Assembly: GCF_900129085.1 (NCBI RefSeq)
Contig: NZ_FQUF01000008.1
Coordinates: forward strand, 16,862-80,861
DNA from: Atopostipes suicloacalis DSM 15692
Lineage (GTDB): Bacteria > Bacillota > Bacilli > Lactobacillales > Carnobacteriaceae_A
Direction: 5' to 3'
DNA length: 64,000 bases
The notes under the pieces were generated by a model that ran no database searches, had not been told where the DNA came from, and saw only the letters and a program-made list of their open reading frames with translations. Below, one piece after another: positions 44,539 to 53,961 of this stretch. The stretch's first letter is position 1, and each line of letters opens with the position of its first letter. Both the position numbers and the translations under genes were made by a program.

Positions 44539-44874
44539 ATGCAACTTCTTATTCAACAAGCGGTGCTGACAAATTTTAGACCTATATTCATTGTCATGCT
44601 TGCTATTTTAGCGATTTTCCTTATTTTGTCCATTATTCCAAGAGGACGAAATAGTAATATCAACTTTGTCACAGTATTAACTGTTTCAATCATTGAAGTC
44701 GTCATTGCAGCCGTTTTATTTTATACAGAAAGTAATTTAGTCGAATTATTTGAACAAACACCAGACAATTTGACCTTATATTTATTTATAGGAATTATTG
44801 GATTAGGGATAGCCAATCCGATTATCTTCCGTTTGCGAAATAGCGGTGGGCAGCGATATCGTTATCACTATTAA
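44539..44874 (+). CDS. Small membrane protein of unknown function
   Basis: 111 residues with three hydrophobic segments (about 15-33, 42-62, 80-98) and a basic, Tyr-rich tail (RLRNSGGQRYRYHY). GAGGAAGGGA lies before ATG 44539. I do not recognise a family. It lies alone before a long bidirectional terminator. Confidence 0.7.
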   Translation: MQLLIQQAVLTNFRPIFIVMLAILAIFLILSIIPRGRNSNINFVTVLTVSIIEVVIAAVLFYTESNLVELFEQTPDNLTLYLFIGIIGLGIANPIIFRLRNSGGQRYRYHY

Positions 44875-44885
44875 AGGATAAACAA

Positions 44886-44938
44886 AAAGAGTTGATTCTA
44901 TTAGGAGCAATAAGCCCATTAGAATCAACTCTTTTTTG
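44886..44938. terminator. Bidirectional terminator
   Basis: Long stem AAAAGAGTTGATTCTA / TAGAATCAACTCTTTT with inner pairing; A and T runs flank it, so it can serve the rightward membrane protein gene and the leftward S8 protease gene. Confidence 0.9.
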
Positions 44939-44946
44939 ATTAGAAA

Positions 44947-46911
44947 TTATTCTTGTTTTTTATTGTTCCAGCGAATGAAAAGCCCAACTCCTAATAATAA
45001 TAGAATAAATAGTCCAACACCCACCATTATTCCGCCATACATTGTTTGAAGGGTATTTTCTTCCACTTCTTCTTTGGAGATGCTTTCATCCTTTTCGTTA
45101 GAGTGATCTTGTGCCGTAGCCGCAACTAATTTAGGATCCAAGAAACCTACAGCTGTCGTGTGTTTAGTTTCCAAAACAAAGCGTCCATTCTCAATTTCAC
45201 TATCGGCATGTAACCATTTTTTCTCTTTTTTATCCCAATAACATGGACGTAACGCAAGAAGTCCATCCATATTAAAATGCTCAGTATCATAACTGACTTT
45301 CATCAAACCAGGGTAAGCATCATGGCGAGTCCCTTGCTGATAAATAGAAATAGTGTAGATTCCTTGTGAAGATTCCTGATAACGTTCTACACCGATAGGA
45401 GCTCCTTCATAAAATCTTAAAATGGCTTCACCAGGCACAAAGTTTGCAGGAGGAATAGTCCAAGAAACGTCTTCTTTTGCAAGAATGAGCGATATATTTC
45501 GATTTCGAATCTGGGAAAGCTGATTTTTAGTTAAAAACAAAGCTTGTATATCCCCCATATTAATTTGTAAGGTCCCTTTGTCTTCAACTAAAGCTAAAAT
45601 ATTCCTTTCGAGTGTTCCAAGCTCTTCTCCAGGGATAATATCTGTTTGGTAAAACTCTGCTAAATCATCCGCACTCTCTGTTTCTTCAACATCCGCTTCT
45701 CGAGAGGAAGAAGGCTTTTTCACTTCTTCAGGTTCTTCTTGCTCGTCTTCGGCTTCTTTTTCCTCTTCATCAGGAGTCACGATCTCTTCGTCTTCATCTT
45801 CTGGAGGGACAAGTTCATTATTTTTTTCTTCTTCATCTGAGACATACTGCAATAAACCATGGCCAAATAAACCTGAATCTCCAATGTCTAGCGCTTGATT
45901 TTGCATGATTTTACGAATCTCTTCCCCGCGTGTACCATATTTTTGCATCAAAATAGCTGCTAAGCCAGCTGCATGCGGAGCTGCCTGAGAAGAACCACTC
46001 ATAAAAATATAAGGATAACTATAAGAGCTATCAGGAATAGAAAGGCCTCCGATATTTACTCCTGGTGCACTAAATTCATTTTCTTTTCCATAAATAATAT
46101 CTAAAGCAGGATTTAATTCTTCATCGACTGCAGTAACGGCAATAACTTCATTATAGTGAGCAGGATAATTCACTGTTGTTTTGCCGTTTCCAGAAGCCGC
46201 AATAATCATAATTCCTTGATCATGAGCTGTTTTAATTATTTCATATAATTCCGCATCATCCTGACTTAAGCCGGAACTTATCACAATAATATCCACATCA
46301 AGGTCAATGGAATGTTGAATACCTTTAATGACACTTCTAACATCTGTAGAAACAGCACCTTCTTCATTCACGTCGTCTTCATGATAAATTTTAATTCCAA
46401 AAACTTCGGCATCTGGCGCAATTCCTTGATAAGTCGAACCACGTTGAGCACTAATAATTCCCGCAATATGTGTCCCATGTCCGGAATGGTCATTTGACCA
46501 AGGATCATCCGCAAATACAGAATAACCGCCACTCATTGAGCTATCTGGATGCTGAAGAAAGAAGCCCGTGTCGAGAACCGCAATTGAAACCCCTGCCCCT
46601 GTATAGCCATCTGCCCAAGCTTGACCAATATTCATCATGTTATGATTCCATTGGGGATGGAGGTTAGAGGTATTTGGAGAAAATTTTTCCTCCATATCCT
46701 CTATGTCTTGAGGAGCATCTGTAGCTTCTTCCGCTTGAACAAGAAGCGGACCTAGTTTTTCCTTAGAAGTACTGAAGGATTCTGCGTATTCTGTGGAAAA
46801 AGGCAAGAAATTTAAAAGATATAACTCCTCACTTGAAAAAAGGGGTACAGCAAACATCAAAACTAATCCAACAATTAATAAATTATGTAAAAATGGTTGT
46901 TTTCTGTTCAT
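44947..46911 (-). CDS. Membrane-anchored S8 subtilisin-like serine protease
   Basis: 654 residues. N-terminal hydrophobic signal (about 10-28), short pro-region, then the S8 catalytic domain: Asp in ISIAVLDTGF-type sequence (VSIAVLDTGFF, about 108), His in HSGHGTHIAG (about 143), oxyanion Asn in ASGNG, Ser in SGSSQAAPHAAG (about 310; Gln replaces the common Met). A very acidic linker follows (about 370-415), then a beta-rich region, a hydrophobic C-terminal segment (GGIMVGVGLFILLLLGVGLF) and a short basic tail. It should sit on the outer face of the membrane. It is followed and preceded by terminators, so it is monocistronic. Confidence 0.9.
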   Translation of the reverse strand: MNRKQPFLHNLLIVGLVLMFAVPLFSSEELYLLNFLPFSTEYAESFSTSKEKLGPLLVQAEEATDAPQDIEDMEEKFSPNTSNLHPQWNHNMMNIGQAWADGYTGAGVSIAVLDTGFFLQHPDSSMSGGYSVFADDPWSNDHSGHGTHIAGIISAQRGSTYQGIAPDAEVFGIKIYHEDDVNEEGAVSTDVRSVIKGIQHSIDLDVDIIVISSGLSQDDAELYEIIKTAHDQGIMIIAASGNGKTTVNYPAHYNEVIAVTAVDEELNPALDIIYGKENEFSAPGVNIGGLSIPDSSYSYPYIFMSGSSQAAPHAAGLAAILMQKYGTRGEEIRKIMQNQALDIGDSGLFGHGLLQYVSDEEEKNNELVPPEDEDEEIVTPDEEEKEAEDEQEEPEEVKKPSSSREADVEETESADDLAEFYQTDIIPGEELGTLERNILALVEDKGTLQINMGDIQALFLTKNQLSQIRNRNISLILAKEDVSWTIPPANFVPGEAILRFYEGAPIGVERYQESSQGIYTISIYQQGTRHDAYPGLMKVSYDTEHFNMDGLLALRPCYWDKKEKKWLHADSEIENGRFVLETKHTTAVGFLDPKLVAATAQDHSNEKDESISKEEVEENTLQTMYGGIMVGVGLFILLLLGVGLFIRWNNKKQE

Positions 46912-46943
46912 TCTGCCCCTCCTCCCTCTGGAATACGACTAAA

Positions 46944-46979
46944 TAAAGTATAACATACGTGTAACAGAAATTGTAATAA
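46944..46979 (-). promoter_or_regulatory. Putative promoter of the S8 protease gene
   Basis: Read leftward, TTACAA and TATACT lie 18 bases apart, about 35 bases before the ribosome binding site. Confidence 0.45.
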
Positions 46980-47107
46980 TTTTGTAATATAAAAGTTGCT
47001 AGTTACTTCTTATTTAGAATTATTATATTTGATTTGTTAAGGAATAGGAAAGAAAAGGTTTGGTAATTTAAGGAGAAGGTCTATTTATATTTAAATTTTG
47101 AAAAAAT

Positions 47108-47142
47108 AAAAAGTGTAGACAGAAAAAACTCCGTCTACACTC
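47108..47142 (-). terminator. Terminator of guaC
   Basis: Perfect stem AGTGTAGAC / GTCTACACT; read leftward it is followed by TTTTTATTTTTT. Confidence 0.85.
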
Positions 47143-47167
47143 TATTCATTTAAATTTTAGATTTTAT

Positions 47168-48211
47168 TTATGGTTGTGAAAAGTTTGATGAAGCAAAGCT
47201 CTCAGGGACATCAAAGCCACCGATTCCGCTTGCGTTGTAACTTTCACCATTCATAATAGAATTTTTAACAATCACATAGTCTACTTTACGGATAGCATCA
47301 AGATCATCGCCACCAGCATAAGAGATTGAAGATTGTAAATCTTGTTGCATTTCTGTGAGGGTATCTTGAATGCTACCTTTAAAAGGAACAAGCATTGATT
47401 TACCTTCCACATTACGGTGTTCACCTTTTTGTTGTGCGGATGCACTACCGAAGTATTTTTTGAATTTTTGATTATTAATTTCAACCGTTTCGCCAGGAGA
47501 TTCTTCATGTCCAGCAAATAAGGATCCGATCATAACCATAGAAGCTCCAAAACGAATGGATTTTGCAATATCCCCATGCGTACGAACGCCTCCATCGGCA
47601 ATTAATGGTTTACGTGCTACTTTAGAACAACGTGAAAGAGCAGCTAATTGCCATCCACCCGTACCAAAGCCTGTTTTTAATTTTGTTGTACAAACTTTAC
47701 CAGGACCCACACCAACTTTTGTTGCGTCAGCCCCAACATTTTCTAAGTCTCGAACAGCTTCAGGAGTAGCTACGTTACCAGCAATTAAGAAAACGTCTGG
47801 CATATTTTTCTTTACATATTTAATCATTTTAATCACACGATCTGAATGCCCGTGTGCAACATCAATTGTAATGTAATCAGGAACAAGATCTTCAGCGACC
47901 AATTCATCTACAAAGTCATATTCAGCATCTTTAATTCCTAAACTAATTGAAGCAAATAAACCTTTTTCGCGCATTGTTTTGATAAAATCTTTTCTCGTTT
48001 CTTCTTCAAAACGATGCATAATGTAAAAATAATCATTTTCTGCGAGCCAGATGGATAAATCTTCATCAACAATAGTCTGCATATTTGCAGGAACCACTGG
48101 TAATTTAAAACGACGATTTCCAAATTCTACTGACGTATCAACTTGCGAACGACTATCTACAATTCCTTTAGCTGGAATTAACTGAACATCCTCATAATCG
48201 AAAACTTTCAT
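47168..48211 (-). CDS. guaC: GMP reductase
   Basis: Converts GMP to IMP and ammonia with NADPH, balancing purine pools. The IMPDH/GMPR barrel has the catalytic Cys in [17 protein letters not shown] and the NADP/phosphate region [17 protein letters not shown]; no CBS domains are present, which separates it from IMP dehydrogenase. ATG 48211 is chosen because GAGGAG lies 12 bases upstream. 347 residues is slightly long. A promoter and leader terminator (48257-48355) precede it, so control by attenuation is likely. Confidence 0.93.
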   Translation of the reverse strand: MKVFDYEDVQLIPAKGIVDSRSQVDTSVEFGNRRFKLPVVPANMQTIVDEDLSIWLAENDYFYIMHRFEEETRKDFIKTMREKGLFASISLGIKDAEYDFVDELVAEDLVPDYITIDVAHGHSDRVIKMIKYVKKNMPDVFLIAGNVATPEAVRDLENVGADATKVGVGPGKVCTTKLKTGFGTGGWQLAALSRCSKVARKPLIADGGVRTHGDIAKSIRFGASMVMIGSLFAGHEESPGETVEINNQKFKKYFGSASAQQKGEHRNVEGKSMLVPFKGSIQDTLTEMQQDLQSSISYAGGDDLDAIRKVDYVIVKNSIMNGESYNASGIGGFDVPESFASSNFSQP

Positions 48212-48256
48212 TGAAAGTAAACGCTCCTCAAAATATTTTAGGGGGTAACTATGGCA

Positions 48257-48355
48257 CAAAAAAAATCCCGAAACGTCGTGTCTTAATCACGCGCATTCCG
48301 AGAGGCTAAAGTTAATTCCCTTTGATACTATACAGAAAGGTTCTCTAAAAGTCAA
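48257..48355 (-). promoter_or_regulatory. guaC promoter and leader with intrinsic terminator
   Basis: Read leftward: TTGACT (48355-48350), 17 bases, TATAGT (48332-48327). About 20 bases after the start point comes a hairpin, arms CTCGGAA (48302-48296) and TTTCGGG (48273-48267) with an inner CGTG/CACG stem, then eight or more T. The terminator lies before the guaC ribosome binding site, so transcription must pass it. No known purine riboswitch is recognised. Confidence 0.7.
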
Positions 48356-48427
48356 AGAAAAAAGCACACAAAAGGAACTTTGTTGATTTACTGTGACTAC
48401 AGTTAGAATGTCTTTATTTGAAATGAG

Positions 48428-48755
48428 TCTTGGTTAAAGATAATTGGAATGTCTTAACGCGAGGGCGTTCTTAGTTAAAGATAATCAGAATGTCTTAACG
48501 TGAGAGCCGTCTTGGTTAAAGATAATCAGAATGTCTTGACGTAAGAGCCGTCTTGATTAAAGATAATTGGAATGTCTTGACGCGAGAGCCGTCTTGGTTA
48601 AAGATAATCAGAATGTCTTGACGTAAGAGCCGTCTTAGTTAAAGATAATTGGAATGTCTTGACGTAAGAGCCGTCTTGATTAAAGAAAAACGAAAAGTCT
48701 TTCCGCAAGAGCGTTCTTAGTTAAAGAAAATCGGAATAACTTAACGTAAGAAACG
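48428..48755. repeat. Tandem array of a 41-bp unit, 8 copies
   Basis: Units start at 48428, 48469, 48510, 48551, 48592, 48633, 48674 and 48715, exactly 41 bases each. The consensus reads TCTTGGTTAAAGATAAT, then (TGG or CAG)AATG, then TCTTGACGTAAGAGCCG. Two versions at bases 17-20 (TTGG or TCAG) are mixed; the last two copies have drifted. TCTT-N5-AAGA forms a small hairpin kept in every copy, including the drifted ones. It lies between divergent guaC and the PAP2 gene and contains no gene. Confidence 0.94.
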
Positions 48756-48959
48756 CATTGCGGCACGAAAACTACAAAGTGGTGTCGTGAATGCTCTTTA
48801 GATTAAATACAACAGCTAATAATTCTACCTTCCCAGAATTTTGTATATAATGAGAATTATAGGGAACAGTTTTTTTGGAATAGAATCAATAGTCCCTATT
48901 TTATAGAAGGACTGATGTATAATAGAAATAAGATATTTTGAATGGAGGATTTACATAGA

Positions 48960-49670
48960 ATGTATCAATATCAGAAACAAAACACAGAGAAAAATATAAG
49001 AAAAAATTTAGTGATTGCTGCACTTATAGGAGCGGTTCCTTTTTTATTAATAGCAGGGTTTGGCCTATTTGATTGGACAAGAATAACGACTCAAGATTAT
49101 AGAGTGGGAGCTTTATTTTATAATTTACGAACCCCCTTACGAACCTCCATTGCAACAATCATTACACGAATAGGGGATGTAGAAGGGCAAATTGTGATTA
49201 CGGCAGTGATGATGCTGGTCTTATTTATTGCCAAAAAATGGCGGACAGTTCTATGGTATGGATTGACCGTACTAATAGGAGCCGCTTTATTAAATAGTGG
49301 AATCAAAAATATTTACCAAAGGGTGCGTCCAGAAGAAATTGATCATTTAATTGAACAAAGTGGCTATTCTTTTCCTAGTGGCCATTCCATGGGTTCTATT
49401 ATTGTTTTTGGTGGGATAATTTTTTTAGCGTTTCGATATTTTAAATCAGAAGCGATAAAGTGGAGTCTGGGTATCTTTTTTGGGCTTTTAATTTTAATAA
49501 TCGGTCTTAGTCGTATTTACTTGGGGGTTCATTACCCAAGTGACGTTATTGCTGGTTTTTCTTTAGGTTTTGCGTGGTTGATGTTGTCGATTGCTTTTCT
49601 AGGAATGAAATTAACTGGGGAAGACTTCCAATCAAAAAAACGATATTCCTTTAAAGATTTTAGCCAATAG
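48960..49670 (+). CDS. PAP2-family membrane phosphatase
   Basis: Phosphatase of lipid phosphates such as undecaprenyl pyrophosphate or phosphatidic acid. The three motifs are present: KNIYQRVRP, PSGHSMGS and SRIYLGVHYPSDVIAG. Five to six hydrophobic segments; 236 residues. ATG 48960 is used, since the ATG at 48942 overlaps the GGAGG ribosome binding site. A bacitracin-resistance/UppP-like role is possible but unproven. Confidence 0.9.
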   Translation: MYQYQKQNTEKNIRKNLVIAALIGAVPFLLIAGFGLFDWTRITTQDYRVGALFYNLRTPLRTSIATIITRIGDVEGQIVITAVMMLVLFIAKKWRTVLWYGLTVLIGAALLNSGIKNIYQRVRPEEIDHLIEQSGYSFPSGHSMGSIIVFGGIIFLAFRYFKSEAIKWSLGIFFGLLILIIGLSRIYLGVHYPSDVIAGFSLGFAWLMLSIAFLGMKLTGEDFQSKKRYSFKDFSQ

Positions 49671-49723
49671 ACCATAAAGATTATTTAAAGTAAGGAGGGG
49701 TATTCATTGATCAAAAAAGAATA

Positions 49724-50848
49724 GTGATTTCACCAGATTCTTTTAAAGAAAGTTTGACAGCATTAGAAGTAGCTAATGCTACAGAAGCGGGATTCAAGAA
49801 AGTCTTTCCTGATTGGGAATATGTAAAAGTTCCCATGGCAGATGGCGGGGAAGGAACAGTTCAATCGCTGGTGGATGCAACAGCGGGATCAATTAAACAT
49901 GCTGACGCATTGGATCCCCTGAGACGAAACATAAAAGCAGCTTACGGAATTTCCGGAGATGGCAAACAAGCCATTCTTGAAATGGCAGCCGCTTCCGGCT
50001 TGGAGTTGTTGGAAGATTATGAACGAGATGCAATGAATACCACCTCTTGGGGACTAGGTGATTTAATCCGTGCTGCTTTAGATGAAGGTGTAGAGCATCT
50101 CTTGATTGGCATCGGAGGTAGCGCAACAAATGATGGAGGAGCGGGGATGATTCAAAGCCTCGGCGGAAAATTTTTAGACAAAGATGAAAAACAAATTCCT
50201 TCCGGTGGTGCAGGTTTAAGTAAACTAACAACAATTGATCTTTCACAACTAGATCCCAGGTTACAAGATGTTAGGATTGAAGTCGCATGTGATGTGGATA
50301 ATCCATTAACAGGTCCCCGTGGGGCTTCCTCTATCTATGGACCGCAAAAAGGTGCGGATGAACAAGAAATTAAAAAACTAGATCAGAATTTAAAGCATTT
50401 TTCAGAAGTGATCCAGCAAGATTTAGGGCTAAACATTGAAAATGAATCGGGCGCAGGAGCAGCTGGAGGAGTGGGTGCCGCCATGCTGGCTTTTCTAGGT
50501 GCTGAATTACGTAAAGGTGGCGACTTGATTGTTGAAATGTTAGCTTTAGAAGATACTATTAAAACAGCGGACTTCGTGATTACCGGTGAAGGCGGAATGA
50601 ATCATCAAACGATATTTGGTAAGGCACCCATTATTGTCGCTAAAATAGCGAAGAAATATAATATCCCTGTGATTGCACTTGTCGGTTCCATTTCCGAAGG
50701 GTATGAAGAAGTTTATAAACATGGAATAGATGCTGTTTTTAGTATTCTGCCAGAAGTGACGAATTTGGAAGAAGCATTAAACAATGCGTATCGAAATATT
50801 GAACGAACTGCGTATAATGTAGCAGAAGTTTTGGAAATTGATTTATAA
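49724..50848 (+). CDS. Glycerate kinase
   Basis: Phosphorylates glycerate. The first standard start is GTG 49724, giving VISPDSFKESLTA at the N-terminus. Homologues have about six residues before PDSFK (MKIVIAPDSFK type). The frame stays open upstream to ATT 49706, which gives DQKRIVISPDSFK and lies 5-7 bases after AGGAGGGG. Either ATT is the true start, or one A is missing from the A6 run at 49713-49718 (one more A would join TTG 49707 to the frame). Key segments GIGGSATNDGGAGM, CDVDNPLTGPRGAS and ITGEGG are intact; about 374-380 residues. Confidence 0.9.
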   Translation: MISPDSFKESLTALEVANATEAGFKKVFPDWEYVKVPMADGGEGTVQSLVDATAGSIKHADALDPLRRNIKAAYGISGDGKQAILEMAAASGLELLEDYERDAMNTTSWGLGDLIRAALDEGVEHLLIGIGGSATNDGGAGMIQSLGGKFLDKDEKQIPSGGAGLSKLTTIDLSQLDPRLQDVRIEVACDVDNPLTGPRGASSIYGPQKGADEQEIKKLDQNLKHFSEVIQQDLGLNIENESGAGAAGGVGAAMLAFLGAELRKGGDLIVEMLALEDTIKTADFVITGEGGMNHQTIFGKAPIIVAKIAKKYNIPVIALVGSISEGYEEVYKHGIDAVFSILPEVTNLEEALNNAYRNIERTAYNVAEVLEIDL

Positions 50849-50850
50849 AT

Positions 50851-50896
50851 AAAAAGCGAAGGCTCTACTTCTAAGAGTAGAATCTTCGCTTTTATT
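50851..50896. terminator. Bidirectional terminator between glycerate kinase and glyA
   Basis: Long stem AAAAGCGAAGGCTCTACTT / AGAGTAGAATCTTCGCTTTT with A and T runs outside; serves both converging genes. Confidence 0.9.
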
Positions 50897-50904
50897 ATAG
50901 ATTG

Positions 50905-52125
50905 TTACTTATATAGAGGAATTCGTGTAGTTAGCGCTCTGACTTCATCTTTTACTTCGTTTAAAGCCTTCTCGTTTTCTTGGTTTTCAGCTACTTTAAT
51001 AATTAAACGAGCCACTTCTTTGGCTTCTTCAACTTTAAAACCTCGAGTCGTAATAGCAGGCGTTCCAATGCGGATACCGCTTGTTTTAGTAGGTGGTAAT
51101 TCATCAAATGGAATTGCATTTTTATTAACGGTGATACCTACTTCATCTAATAATTTCTCTAATTGATCTCCATTTAATCCGTATTTCGAAACATCTAAAA
51201 GCATTAAATGATTATCTGTACCTCCACTAATGACACGAAAATCAGATTCATTAAAAACTTCCACCATCGCCTTCGCGTTTTCGACGACTTGTCCAATGTA
51301 ATCTTTAAAGGAAGGTTGTAACGCTTCGTAAAATGCGACGGCTTTTGCTGCAATGACATGTTCGAGTGGTCCACCTTGTATACCGGGGAAAACGCCACTA
51401 TTTAGTTTCTTCGCATATTTTTCTTTCGCTAAAATAATTCCACCACGTGGTCCACGAAGTGTCTTATGAGTAGTAGAGGTCACAACATCTGCGTAAGGAA
51501 CAGGATTTTGATGATGTCCTGTTGCGCAAAGTCCGGCAATATGTGCCATATCTACCATGAAATACGCATCAATCTCATCTGCAATCTCTCTAAATTTCTT
51601 GAAGTCAATAAAACGAGAATAAGCACTCGCACCAGCAACGATCATTTGAGGTTTTTCTTCTAAAGCAATACGACGAACTTCCTCATAATCAATCACTTCG
51701 ATGCCTTCCGTTACACCATAAGCCACAAAGTTATATAATTTCCCACTAAAATTTACTCGAGAACCATGCGTTAAGTGTCCACCATGATTCAAATTCATTC
51801 CTAGAATTTTATCGCCAGGATTAAGTAAAGCTTGATAAACCGCCATGTTCGCTTGACTACCTGAATGCGGCTGAACATTCGCATATTCCGCATCGAATAA
51901 TTCTTTTGCGCGTGAAATGGCTAAGTTTTCTACAATGTCAATAAATTCGCAACCCCCGTAATAACGACGACCAGGGTAACCTTCCGCATATTTGTTTGTT
52001 AAAATACTTCCTTGAGCATCTAGGACGCCTTTTGAAACAAAATTCTCAGAAGCAATCAGTTCAATTCCATGTTCTTGGCGTTCTGTTTCTTTTTTAATCG
52101 CATCAAATATTTCTTGATCGTACAT
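50905..52125 (-). CDS. glyA: Serine hydroxymethyltransferase
   Basis: PLP enzyme converting serine and tetrahydrofolate to glycine and methylene-tetrahydrofolate. N-terminal [12 protein letters not shown], the PLP-Lys motif [15 protein letters not shown] (about residue 226), and C-terminal [13 protein letters not shown]. Its 406 residues match the bacterial enzyme. AAAGGTGA lies before the ATG. A single gene. Confidence 0.96.
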   Translation of the reverse strand: MYDQEIFDAIKKETERQEHGIELIASENFVSKGVLDAQGSILTNKYAEGYPGRRYYGGCEFIDIVENLAISRAKELFDAEYANVQPHSGSQANMAVYQALLNPGDKILGMNLNHGGHLTHGSRVNFSGKLYNFVAYGVTEGIEVIDYEEVRRIALEEKPQMIVAGASAYSRFIDFKKFREIADEIDAYFMVDMAHIAGLCATGHHQNPVPYADVVTSTTHKTLRGPRGGIILAKEKYAKKLNSGVFPGIQGGPLEHVIAAKAVAFYEALQPSFKDYIGQVVENAKAMVEVFNESDFRVISGGTDNHLMLLDVSKYGLNGDQLEKLLDEVGITVNKNAIPFDELPPTKTSGIRIGTPAITTRGFKVEEAKEVARLIIKVAENQENEKALNEVKDEVRALTTRIPLYK

Positions 52126-52306
52126 TTGCCATCACCTTTTCTTGTATATTTCATATCATTTTGACAAAAAATAGAATTCGTACATTAATTATAGATAATA
52201 CTTAGGAACATTCCAATCAAATTTGACCTTAAAATCTAAAATAGTCGATAAAGAGGACGGTTTCTGTATAATTAAACTGAAAAATATTAAAGGAGGAATG
52301 ATTTTG

Positions 52307-52675
52307 ATGGAAGATTTCAAAGAATATTTAGAGTCAATCGATGAAATTTCACATAGAGATCGAATGGAAGAAATTTTAGCGTGGGTGTCAGAAGTCTATC
52401 CAGAATTAAGTAAACGTATTGCATGGAATCAACCAATGTTTACACATCACGGCACGTATATCATAGGTTTCAGTCATTCAAAAAACCATATTGCCATGTC
52501 CCCGGAAGTAAAACCCATACAAAAATTTAAAGCGCTCATTGAAGAAGTAAATCTAAGCCACACAGAAAATATCATTCGAATTAAATGGGAAGATCCCATA
52601 CCCTATGACTTAATACGAACACTGATTGACTACAATATAGAAGATAAAGAAGGGTATACGAAGTTTTGGCGTTAA
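52307..52675 (+). CDS. DUF1801 family protein (YdhG/frataxin-like)
   Basis: 122 residues. Family motifs EYLESIDEISHRDRMEEIL, RIAWNQPMFTHHGTYIIGF and HIAMSPE match the YdhG-like DUF1801 fold, which in Bacillus includes the frataxin-like protein Fra. Start ATG 52307 is chosen; ATG 52298 abuts AGGAGGA too closely. An iron-handling role is possible but not shown by the sequence. Confidence 0.85.
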   Translation: MEDFKEYLESIDEISHRDRMEEILAWVSEVYPELSKRIAWNQPMFTHHGTYIIGFSHSKNHIAMSPEVKPIQKFKALIEEVNLSHTENIIRIKWEDPIPYDLIRTLIDYNIEDKEGYTKFWR

Positions 52676-52703
52676 AAAGAAGACAAAACCCCTCGTAAAA
52701 CAC

Positions 52704-52792
52704 GAGCTAGCTTAGCGTTAGGAGTATTCTGTATATTTTTTTAGAATATCTTTTCTATTTACAGAATGGGAATTTATTAGCTAGCTCTTTTT
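52704..52792. other. Nested inverted-repeat element
   Basis: Outer arms GAGCTAGCT (52704-52712) and AGCTAGCTC (52779-52787), inner arms ATTCTGTA (52726-52733) and TACAGAAT (52760-52767), innermost TAGAA / TTCTA, then TTTTT. It could be a terminator for the DUF1801 gene, a small RNA, or a miniature mobile-element relic. From 52793 to 52907 I see nothing further. Confidence 0.5.
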
Positions 52793-52907
52793 CACTTGTG
52801 TGCTTTCTGTAACTATTGAGTGAGGGCAATCAAATCACTAATGTAAATATAAGAGGTAAGAATCACTAAAATACCAAAACTTACTGCAGCAATAATATCA
52901 ATTTATA

Positions 52908-52950
52908 ATAAAAAGGAGCTTAGCCGTGATGCTAAACTCCTTTTTATTAT
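52908..52950 (-). terminator. Terminator of lacD operon
   Basis: Stem AATAAAAAGGAG / CTCCTTTTTATT with an inner TTAGC/GCTAA pairing; read leftward it ends the lacRABD transcript. Confidence 0.85.
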
Positions 52951-52967
52951 GGATAATGCTTTTTAAA

Positions 52968-53957
52968 TTAATTTACTTCTACAATACCATGCCATGAAGT
53001 CGCTGTACGCTCGATGACTTCGTTTAAGTCAGTAATTTTCTTCTTACCTTCTGTACGCAACCATTCTCTGGCCGCTTCTTCACCTTCTGTTGCAAAAGGC
53101 TCAACAACGCCACTCCAGGTGGCTCGTCCACAAAGTACGCCATTGAATTTCGATCCCGCTTCATTCGCAAATTCTAACGTCTGATTAAAGAGTTCCATAG
53201 TGACTCCTGCACTTAAGAAAATAAACGGTAAGTGTGTATTATCACTTTGTTCTTTAAAAGCTTTCGCAGCTTCTTCTTTGGAGTAAACAACTTCCCCTTT
53301 AGAATATCCTTCAACAAAGTTCATATTTACAGGTGTTTCCATTTTTAAAACGTCGACATTATATTGTGGTTTAGAAAATTCTTTAATCGCTTCATTTACT
53401 TTATGCGTTTTTACTTTTGCATACTCTGGCGATTTAGCATCTTCGATCTCCACATCATAGGTTAAAATTTCTAAGTAGTAAGGAACATCTTCACCGACAC
53501 ATTCGCTACCGACTCGTTCAACAAACGCTTTTTTCTGATCATTAATTTCGTCACTTTCATCTACATCATAGTAAAGTAACAATTTAATCCCATCGGCCCC
53601 TTCATCCATTAGACGCTTCACAGATAAACCATCAATTAAATCGGGTAAACGTCCGGGCACAGTATTGTCATACCCTGTCTTTTCATAAGCGAGTAATAAT
53701 CCGGCATCTTCATCTCGTGCTTTTGCGCCTGGTAAACCATAAATGGGATCTAATAATATAGATGAAGCATAGGGGGTTAATTCTTCAGAAACAATTTCTT
53801 TTAAACGTTCAATCTCTTCATGTGTTGCTTCAACATTTAGGGCACTAAACATCCGATTCATTGCACCTCGTTGGTCAATCGCCAATGCTTTAATAAATCC
53901 ATCTTCTGCAGACAGACGATTCATTGCGTTTTTTTTATTTTTAGATAGTGTTAACAT
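52968..53957 (-). CDS. lacD: Tagatose 1,6-diphosphate aldolase
   Basis: Splits tagatose-1,6-bisphosphate to dihydroxyacetone phosphate and glyceraldehyde-3-phosphate, the last step of the tagatose route. Class I aldolase features: [32 protein letters not shown], the Lys-bearing [11 protein letters not shown] (Schiff-base Lys) and [16 protein letters not shown] 53957 follows GAGGAG; the open frame upstream lies inside lacB. Its 329 residues are normal. It follows lacB directly, with no lacC between. Confidence 0.93.
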   Translation of the reverse strand: MLTLSKNKKNAMNRLSAEDGFIKALAIDQRGAMNRMFSALNVEATHEEIERLKEIVSEELTPYASSILLDPIYGLPGAKARDEDAGLLLAYEKTGYDNTVPGRLPDLIDGLSVKRLMDEGADGIKLLLYYDVDESDEINDQKKAFVERVGSECVGEDVPYYLEILTYDVEIEDAKSPEYAKVKTHKVNEAIKEFSKPQYNVDVLKMETPVNMNFVEGYSKGEVVYSKEEAAKAFKEQSDNTHLPFIFLSAGVTMELFNQTLEFANEAGSKFNGVLCGRATWSGVVEPFATEGEEAAREWLRTEGKKKITDLNEVIERTATSWHGIVEVN

Positions 53958-53961
53958 TTCT

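Noticed and set aside
48428..48755. Possible CRISPR array (also at 21091 and 31471)
   Set aside because: Units are contiguous with no unique spacers, and no cas genes are in the window.
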